DNA of 64,000 nucleotides from Gimesia benthica (GTDB taxonomy: Bacteria > Planctomycetota > Planctomycetia > Planctomycetales > Planctomycetaceae): positions 4,744,501-4,808,500 of the forward strand of contig NZ_CP043930.1 in assembly GCF_009720525.1 (NCBI RefSeq). Reading direction: 5' to 3'. Below the pieces are notes generated by a model that ran no database searches, was not told where the DNA came from, and saw only the letters and a program-made list of their open reading frames with translations. The translations under genes were made by a program, and so were the position numbers. Shown here piece after piece: positions 58,145 to 64,000 of this stretch; the stretch's first letter is position 1; every line of letters begins with the position of its first letter.

Positions 58145-60253
58145 TTAAGGCTCTCGGGTGGCCAGGCCCGCTTTAACATCAGCCGGCTGGGAGACCTTGA
58201 CCCGCTCTTCCCCGACCAGAGTGATCAGGTTCGGCAGGTCGTAGACCTTGAGCGAGCCATGCACCGTATTGATCAGCTGATTCTGCGTTTCCGGTGTTTT
58301 CACAACTTCCCCCCAGGATGAAATCATCCGGCTCAGATCGACTTCTGAAAAGAGTTGTGGTTCCAGAGCCGCGGCATGCAGCGCGGGAATCCCCGTTTCT
58401 CCGATCGCGACCAGTTCAATCTTTTCCGGTTTGTCGCTCGAACCATAATCTGACAGGAACCGGGCGGCGATCAGAATGTCTTCTGCCCGCAGTTTGACCA
58501 TCGATTCACCCAGCAGGTAGGCCACTGCCCACTCATGATAGTTGGGGCCCAGCAGACCATGTGACCAGCCGATCTTACGATTGTTCTTACGCGCAGTCTC
58601 TCCAATCGCGCGAATATCTACTGCCAGAACGGTCTCGCCCTGCTTGACCCGCTGTTCAATCGGTCCGCCTGCTGCAGCGTCTACCTGTTTGCCCTCACCA
58701 TGCAGATAGAGGGTCCGTTTGCCGGTGGGGGTTTTCGGTTCAAACAGTAGCGCGGGTAGTGGGAGACCGTGATCTGGTTTCACGATCAGCTTTGTGATTG
58801 TGTAACCCGGTCGCTCAATAGAGCCGACAGTTTGGGATGTCGGGCGGGGCAGTTTCTCCAGTCGCTTGATTCCGCTCACTTCACGTACCTGATCCCGCAG
58901 CGTGTCTAGATCGCCGCTGCTCCAGAGTTCTGCCCGTTCTTTCGCGAGCTGTTGATTCAGGCCATCGTTGATTTCAAACAGCGAACGCTCGCCGGCATCG
59001 AGCAGTATCTGCCCCGACTGAGAACATTGCAGTTCCTCATCGGTAAACACGGGCAGATCCCCTTCAAAGATCGCGTTTTCCTTGTGCATCAGCCAGCGGT
59101 TCATCCAGCGTGCGGAACCTTCCCGCAGCTTGATGGTGAATCCATGCGGGGCGTCGGCTTCGATGATATCCACCCGCTCCGCATAACCCATGCGTGTATA
59201 GAATCGTTTGGCTTCGCGGAACAGTTCCCACGTACCGTCGATTTTGAAAGTCGAGTCATGTGTGCCGGCGCAGATCAGCGTCGGTTTTGGGGCTCGCATC
59301 AAAGTGTAATCGGCGATGTCCATACCATAAGCCAACTGGCCAAAGATATTCTGCTCGCCATCCTGGGGGCCATTGAAGTCGATCAGGTATCGATACATGG
59401 TCGAGTAGCAGACCGGTGCTGCCGCCTGCACCCGTTCATCCAGGGCCATGATGTAACTCGTCAGCGTGCCTCCCCCCGAGTTTCCCGTACAGCCGATTCG
59501 GCTGGCATCGATCTCCGGGCGACTGACCAGGTAGTCAATACTCCGCATACCGTCCCAGATACGATAGCGGGCGGAGTTACTGCCCAGGGGAATCGAGCTG
59601 ACCGTCATCAGCGTATGCTCTGCCGTGCAGTAATACTGTACCTGTGGATGAGGCGGACGATAGCGACTGCCTCCTTTGAAGAATTCATTGGGTTGCTCTG
59701 ACAATACCTGGTACCGTTCCCCCTGCCCGATCGGATCGTAGCAGAGTGCTGCCATCCCATTTTTCGCCAGCAGCATGCAGGCCCGCTGGTAACCGTCTGA
59801 CGCTTTTCCGTTGTGGCTGTGTCCGCAGGGGACCAGCACGCCCGGATAAGGGGGCGGCGTGGTGGGCAGATACAGGTTGGCTGTCACATGATGCCCGGGC
59901 CAGCTTTCGTAAATCACATTCTCGACTCGAAATCCGTCACCCTTCAGTTTTCCGATCACGCGGGGATTCAGCGGCGTTCGTTCCGGAAATCCGCCAATCT
60001 GTGTCTGGAAGAAGTCTTTCATCCGCTTCTGGTAAGCTTCACAGTCCTCCGGGGTTTTAATGTTTTCGTAGACTTCTTTCCGTTTCGCGAATGCCTCATG
60101 CGCCCGTTTTTGCAGAGCCTGGTACACCAGTCCGGACTCGGCCGCTTCTTCTGTCAGTGGTGTCAGGACCGTAAGGTCTTCCGCAGAATAGACGAGCAGC
60201 GTGCTATTGAGAGTGAAAACACAAGCGAACAGTGACAGCAGGCATTTCATCAT
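58145..60253 (-). CDS. Exported alpha/beta hydrolase, acetyl-xylan-esterase-like
   Basis: 702 residues from the ATG at 60253, chosen over an upstream in-frame start at 60328 because it gives a proper signal peptide (MMKCLLSLFACVFTLNS) and has GAGG just upstream. Dienelactone-hydrolase/AXE-like domain: YPGVLVPCGHSHNGKA, CYDPIGQGERYQ, nucleophile elbow GCTGNSGGGTLTSY (Ser in G-N-S-G-G), ICAGTHDSTFKIDG for the acid, and DAPHGFTIKLREG for His. A second hydrolase-like half follows (about 500-700) without a clear elbow. Substrate unknown, probably esterified carbohydrate. Confidence 0.88.
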   Translation of the reverse strand: MMKCLLSLFACVFTLNSTLLVYSAEDLTVLTPLTEEAAESGLVYQALQKRAHEAFAKRKEVYENIKTPEDCEAYQKRMKDFFQTQIGGFPERTPLNPRVIGKLKGDGFRVENVIYESWPGHHVTANLYLPTTPPPYPGVLVPCGHSHNGKASDGYQRACMLLAKNGMAALCYDPIGQGERYQVLSEQPNEFFKGGSRYRPPHPQVQYYCTAEHTLMTVSSIPLGSNSARYRIWDGMRSIDYLVSRPEIDASRIGCTGNSGGGTLTSYIMALDERVQAAAPVCYSTMYRYLIDFNGPQDGEQNIFGQLAYGMDIADYTLMRAPKPTLICAGTHDSTFKIDGTWELFREAKRFYTRMGYAERVDIIEADAPHGFTIKLREGSARWMNRWLMHKENAIFEGDLPVFTDEELQCSQSGQILLDAGERSLFEINDGLNQQLAKERAELWSSGDLDTLRDQVREVSGIKRLEKLPRPTSQTVGSIERPGYTITKLIVKPDHGLPLPALLFEPKTPTGKRTLYLHGEGKQVDAAAGGPIEQRVKQGETVLAVDIRAIGETARKNNRKIGWSHGLLGPNYHEWAVAYLLGESMVKLRAEDILIAARFLSDYGSSDKPEKIELVAIGETGIPALHAAALEPQLFSEVDLSRMISSWGEVVKTPETQNQLINTVHGSLKVYDLPNLITLVGEERVKVSQPADVKAGLATREP

Positions 60254-60397
60254 GGAAACCTCGGCAGCAGGAGTTCGGGCAGGTATCAGAAGTCGCTTAG
60301 GGACGGCGACCGGCGGATAAATAAACAATATTAAATATGATACCTATGTCGAACAGTAGACTCAATCGAATCCTGCGAGGTCAGGCAGGATTTGAGA

Positions 60398-61450
60398 TTA
60401 TTTTGCTGCTGCGGCAATCTCATGACTCAGACAATGCAGCGTTCCCAGCCCCCAGACCAGATCGACTGCATGAATTCCGATGACCTGGCGGTCCGGATAA
60501 AGCTCACTCAGAATTCCCAGTGCCCGGGCATCATGAGGATCGTTAAACGTTGGCATCAGCACACAGCCGTTGGTGACCAGAAAATTCACGTAGCTGGCGG
60601 GGAGACGTAAATCTTCAAAGTCGAGACGGCCCGGCATGGGCATTTCTACTACTTTGAGTTTGCTGCCGTCTTCGAGGCGTGCGCTTTTCAGACGCTCCAG
60701 ATTCTGCGCCAGACGACGATGATTGACATCCTTTTTGTTCGGCTCCACGGAGGCGACGACTGTCGTCGGATTCACAAACCGGCAGATATCATCCACGTGG
60801 CCGTGTGTGTCGTCTCCTTCGATGCCGTCCCCGAGCCAGATTACATTCGAAACGCCCAGATATTCTGCAAAGACAGCGGCGTAGTCGTCTTTTGTAAAAC
60901 CGGGATTGCGCACCTGGGTTTTCTGGTCGAGCAGACATTCCTCAGTTGTGATCAGGGTGCCCCGTCCGTTGACTTCGATCGCTCCCCCTTCCAGAACCAC
61001 GGGACGTCCCTGGCAGGTGACCTCCGTCAAGGGAAGTTTTAATGACTGCGCGACTGCAGAGGGGATGTGCCAGTCCAGGCGATGATTGGGATACTTGGCC
61101 CAGCCGTTAAAGCGAAACTGCAGTGCCTCGCGTTTGCCGTCACTCCGCTGTACGACGATCGGTCCCGAATCTCGCATCCAGCTGCGGTTCGTCTTCTGCA
61201 GGATAAATTTGACCTGCTTCGTATTCGCGTGTGCCTGCTGCAGCATCGAATGAACTTTCTGCTGCAGCGACTCATTTTTAACAACCAGCAGCACGCGCTC
61301 ATACTCGGCCACTTTGCGGATGATTTCGATGAACGCCCATTGGATGACTTCGTACTTCCCTGGCCAGTCATTGCCGTTATGCGGAAAGCAGAGTAGCGTG
61401 GCTTGGTGTGGTTCCCATTCGGCGGGCAGTCTGCGGGTGATCTCGCTCAT
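60398..61450 (-). CDS. aguA: Agmatine deiminase
   Basis: Converts agmatine to N-carbamoylputrescine plus ammonia. 350 residues, PPAD-type fold. Substrate and catalytic blocks: NRSWMRDSGPIVV, VLEGGAIEVNGRGT, GDDTHGHVDDICRF (catalytic His/Asp), TNGCVLMPTFND, and catalytic Cys340 in GTLHCLSHE close to the C-terminus, equivalent to the usual GNIHC. Its start codon overlaps the stop of the amidase gene by 4 bp, giving an aguB-aguA operon. Confidence 0.95.
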   Translation of the reverse strand: MSEITRRLPAEWEPHQATLLCFPHNGNDWPGKYEVIQWAFIEIIRKVAEYERVLLVVKNESLQQKVHSMLQQAHANTKQVKFILQKTNRSWMRDSGPIVVQRSDGKREALQFRFNGWAKYPNHRLDWHIPSAVAQSLKLPLTEVTCQGRPVVLEGGAIEVNGRGTLITTEECLLDQKTQVRNPGFTKDDYAAVFAEYLGVSNVIWLGDGIEGDDTHGHVDDICRFVNPTTVVASVEPNKKDVNHRRLAQNLERLKSARLEDGSKLKVVEMPMPGRLDFEDLRLPASYVNFLVTNGCVLMPTFNDPHDARALGILSELYPDRQVIGIHAVDLVWGLGTLHCLSHEIAAAAK

Positions 61451-62343
61451 GGAGTGGCGTCGTCATGATAGAGTTTCAGAATATTGCTATAAGCGTCAAT
61501 CCGCCGGTCACGCAGGAAGGGCCAGTTCTGGCGAACTTCAGCGGTCTGATCCAGATCGACCTCTGCAATCAGAATTTCTTCCTGGTCCTCTGATGCCTGG
61601 ACGATAATTTCTCCCTGGGGCCCACAGATAAATGAGGAGCCCCAGAATTCGAGGCCCGCCTGCTCCGGTTCCGGCTGTTCGAAGCCAACGCGGTTGACTG
61701 CAGCCACAAATGTCCCGTTGGCGATCGCGTGACTCCGCTGAATTGTCATCCAGGAATCTTGCTGCTTAGGACCGTATTCTTCTTTTTCGTGGGGATGCCA
61801 GCCGATGGCGGTTGGATAAATCAGCACGTTCGCCCCAGAGAGTGCCGTGATCCGGGCCCCTTCGGGGAACCACTGGTCCCAGCAGATGAGTGTCCCGATT
61901 TTGCCGAAGCGGGTAGGGATTGCTTTGAAACCGAGGTCGCCGGGCGTGAAATAGAATTTTTCGTAGAAGCAGGGATCGTCGGGAATGTGCATCTTGCGAT
62001 ACAGACCGGCTTCGCTGCCATCGGCGTCGATGACGTAGGCGCTGTTGTGATACAGCCCTTCAGTCCGTTTCTCGAAGAAAGGTACAACAATCACGACACC
62101 CAGTTCTTTGGCCAGGTTGCTGAAGGCCGTGAAGGAAGGACCATACAGGGGCTCGGCGAACTTGAAGTACTCCGTGGTTTCCTTCTGACAGAAATAGAAT
62201 GAGCTGTAGAGTTCAGGCAGACAGATAACCTGTCCCCCTTCTTCAGCGGCGGTACGGACCCAGTCCAGACATTTCGTCAGGTTTTCATCCGGAGTGCCAT
62301 TCAGTGAGACCTGCACCAGTGCAAGTTGGAAGCGACGGACCAT
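61447..62343 (-). CDS. aguB: N-carbamoylputrescine amidase
   Basis: Nitrilase-superfamily enzyme hydrolysing N-carbamoylputrescine to putrescine, CO2 and ammonia. 298 residues, normal length. Catalytic triad: Glu44 (ICLPELYSS), Lys117 (YRKMHIPDD) and Cys154 (GTLICWDQWFPE). With the overlapping agmatine deiminase it forms the second half of the agmatine route to putrescine. First gene of the pair. Confidence 0.95.
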   Translation of the reverse strand: MVRRFQLALVQVSLNGTPDENLTKCLDWVRTAAEEGGQVICLPELYSSFYFCQKETTEYFKFAEPLYGPSFTAFSNLAKELGVVIVVPFFEKRTEGLYHNSAYVIDADGSEAGLYRKMHIPDDPCFYEKFYFTPGDLGFKAIPTRFGKIGTLICWDQWFPEGARITALSGANVLIYPTAIGWHPHEKEEYGPKQQDSWMTIQRSHAIANGTFVAAVNRVGFEQPEPEQAGLEFWGSSFICGPQGEIIVQASEDQEEILIAEVDLDQTAEVRQNWPFLRDRRIDAYSNILKLYHDDATP

Positions 62344-62658
62344 AAGACAAACTTATCCAGGAAATGAAAAGCAGAAAACTTAAAATCCGGTCAATCGGAA
62401 CCGGGCCATGTGGATATTTACGATATCTGTTTCCGAGTTGCAAGGAGTGGATGCTAAACTTAGAACGTTTGCCGGCAATTCGCAGGGGGATGATTACTCT
62501 GCGCGAAGGTTTCAGGAATCCGGGCAGTTTCCTGAGAGTAACATCGACAGATTGGCTCTATTTCCAGTATTCTATGCCTGTCGCCGGCGAATGCCAGAGG
62601 CGGCACGCCCGTTTCTCCTCATCCACTCGCGATCCTTCTTTTTAGGGCAATTCTTACT
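62344..62658. other. Divergent intergenic region aguB/malic enzyme
   Basis: 315 bp. No protein with recognisable features and no clear terminator or repeat. Promoters for both flanking genes should be here, but I cannot define them. Confidence 0.55.
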
Positions 62659-64000
62659 ATGAATTCAGGACGGTCAACCGAAGAATTTTCGATACAGAAA
62701 CGGGGACATCTGCTGATTGAGGATCCCCTCCTGAATAAGGGGACCGCCTTCAGCGAAAAAGAACGCAGTCAGTTCGGTCTGGTAGGCCTTCTGCCCCCCC
62801 ATATCGACACGCTTGAGGAACAGGTTGAACGCTCCTATGAAGCCTTTTGCGATTTTCAGAACGATATCGACAAACATATTTTCCTGAGACAGCTGCAGGA
62901 CGAGAACGAGACCCTGTACTACCGGCTGCTGCTGGAACATATCACCGAGATGATGCCCATCGTTTATACACCGGTGGTGGGCCTGGCGTGTGAGCGGTTC
63001 AGCCATATTTATCGTCGTCCCCGCGGGATTTTCATTTCTTATCCCGAACGTGATCAAATGGACGAGATCCTGGAAAATATCGAACGGGATATCGAGGTCA
63101 TCGTGGTGACCGATGGGGAACGCATCCTGGGACTGGGCGACCAGGGGGCCGGTGGGATGGGAATTCCCATCGGTAAACTCTCGCTTTATACTCTCTGTGG
63201 CGGTATCGATCCGGCCAAGACACTCCCGATTCTACTTGATCTGGGAACGAACAACGAAGAACGTCTGGAAGACCCCCGCTACGTCGGCTGGCGGGAACAC
63301 CGCATCAAAGGGGAGGAATACGATGCCTTTATCGACCAGTTCGTCCAGGCCGTCAAGAAACGGTTTCCGGATGTACTCCTGCAGTGGGAAGATTTCGCCT
63401 CAGTCGATGCTGAGCGGATTCTGGATAAATATCGGGACGACCTGTGTACCTTTAACGATGACATCCAGGGAACTGCTGCGGTCACAACGGGAACCATCCT
63501 CGCTGCGATTGAAGCAGCCGGCGGAAAACTCACCGACCAGAACATCGTCATGCTCGGAGCCGGCTCTGCAGGAGTGGGCATCTGCCTGCAGTTAAAACAG
63601 GCCATGCTACAATCCGGTCTGAGTGAGGATGAAGCAAAGGCCCGGTTTTATGTGATCGACCGCGATGGACTCCTGCATTCCGGCAGAAATGATCTGGATG
63701 AACTGCACCAGCAACTCGCACAGTCACCAGAGAACCTTCAGGGTTGGGACTGTGATGTGAGTGGTGCGATCTCCTTTGCGGATGTCGTCCGCAATGCCAA
63801 ACCAGGCGTCCTGGTCGGCGCCACGGGACAGGCGGGCGCATTTACCGAAGAGATTATCCGGGAAATGGCCAGCCACGAAGAACATCCCGTCATCTTCCCG
63901 CTTTCGAATCCGACTTCGCGGGCCGAAGCGACACCAGAAGATCTGTTGAAATGGACGGACGGCAAAGCCGTTATCGCCACCGGCAGCCCTTTCGATCCAG
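62659..64000 (+). CDS. maeA: NAD-dependent malic enzyme, 3' part outside window
   Basis: Oxidative decarboxylation of malate to pyruvate with NAD+ and Mn/Mg. 447 codons visible of an expected 540-560. Start ATG at 62659 with AGGG upstream. Family blocks: [17 protein letters not shown], substrate Tyr in [45 protein letters not shown], metal site [14 protein letters not shown] motif [10 protein letters not shown], and [16 protein letters not shown]. The G-x-G-x-x-G/A site and length fit the NAD-type (SfcA/MaeA) rather than the short MaeB type; cofactor preference is inferred. Confidence 0.95.
   Translation, partial: MNSGRSTEEFSIQKRGHLLIEDPLLNKGTAFSEKERSQFGLVGLLPPHIDTLEEQVERSYEAFCDFQNDIDKHIFLRQLQDENETLYYRLLLEHITEMMPIVYTPVVGLACERFSHIYRRPRGIFISYPERDQMDEILENIERDIEVIVVTDGERILGLGDQGAGGMGIPIGKLSLYTLCGGIDPAKTLPILLDLGTNNEERLEDPRYVGWREHRIKGEEYDAFIDQFVQAVKKRFPDVLLQWEDFASVDAERILDKYRDDLCTFNDDIQGTAAVTTGTILAAIEAAGGKLTDQNIVMLGAGSAGVGICLQLKQAMLQSGLSEDEAKARFYVIDRDGLLHSGRNDLDELHQQLAQSPENLQGWDCDVSGAISFADVVRNAKPGVLVGATGQAGAFTEEIIREMASHEEHPVIFPLSNPTSRAEATPEDLLKWTDGKAVIATGSPFDP

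Noticed and set aside
1..64000. Mobile element, prophage or defence island
   Set aside because: No transposase, integrase, phage structural gene, restriction-modification or Cas protein was found; the Uma2-family protein alone is not evidence of a mobile element.

Overview
The window looks like chromosomal DNA of a planctomycete. Evidence: two paralogous pairs of Planctomycete-cytochrome-c/DUF1549/DUF1553 and DUF1501 genes, a PVC-type heme-binding dehydrogenase-like giant, several formylglycine sulfatases, DUF1559-like and redoxin/copper-monooxygenase fusions, and many Tat-signal exported proteins. Gene content and moderate GC resemble Gimesia (formerly Planctomyces maris group); that genus call is inference from protein style, not a database match.

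Layout. 1-5.7 kb: housekeeping block with rseP (cut by the window start) and dxr on the minus strand, divergent ftsH with a translationally coupled LOG-family gene, and convergent acpS. 6-14.3 kb: a secreted redoxin/cytochrome c/PHM-like/EF-hand fusion, a sulfatase, a DUF1559-like protein, the soluble transhydrogenase sthA, a Uma2-family nuclease-fold protein, a GNAT acetyltransferase, an rfbD-like reductase and tRNA-Ser(GCT) with its own promoter and a strong terminator. 14.4-20.5 kb: a seven-gene, nearly gap-free moxR-DUF58-DUF4381-batA-batB-TPR-batD operon. 20.6-27 kb: a second sulfatase (with terminator) and a 1433-residue multi-PAS hybrid histidine kinase. 27-35 kb: minus-strand cluster ceramidase-like / PSCyt1-DUF1549-DUF1553 / DUF1501 / PhoD phosphatase, the last interrupted by an in-frame amber codon. 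35-37 kb: nrfHA, dissimilatory nitrite reduction to ammonium. 37-47 kb: esterase-like hydrolase, SGNH-like protein plus ThuA/PVC-heme protein, cysteine hydrolase, SUFU-domain protein and an FAD oxidoreductase. 47-52.6 kb: second PSCyt1/DUF1501 pair with a good sigma70-type promoter, then a sulfatase broken by a one-base loss in a G run. 52.6-62.3 kb: DUF502 membrane protein, Tat-exported metallophosphoesterase, thioredoxin/heme/PDZ protein, large PhoD-type phosphatase, acetyl-esterase-like hydrolase, and agmatine deiminase plus N-carbamoylputrescine amidase. 62.7 kb-end: NAD-malic enzyme (cut by the window end).

How it fits together. Most of the accessory content is exported (Sec or Tat) hydrolytic and c-type-cytochrome machinery: sulfatases, esterases, phosphatases and heme proteins suited to breaking down sulfated or esterified polymers outside the cytoplasm. 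NrfHA adds anaerobic nitrite respiration or detoxification. aguA/aguB convert agmatine to putrescine. I found no CRISPR array, transposase, integrase, prophage or recognisable defence system. The most notable items are the two disrupted secreted-hydrolase genes, the redoxin-cytochrome-copper-monooxygenase fusion, the SGNH protein lacking its expected catalytic Ser and Asp, and the degenerate MIDAS in the second Bat von Willebrand protein.
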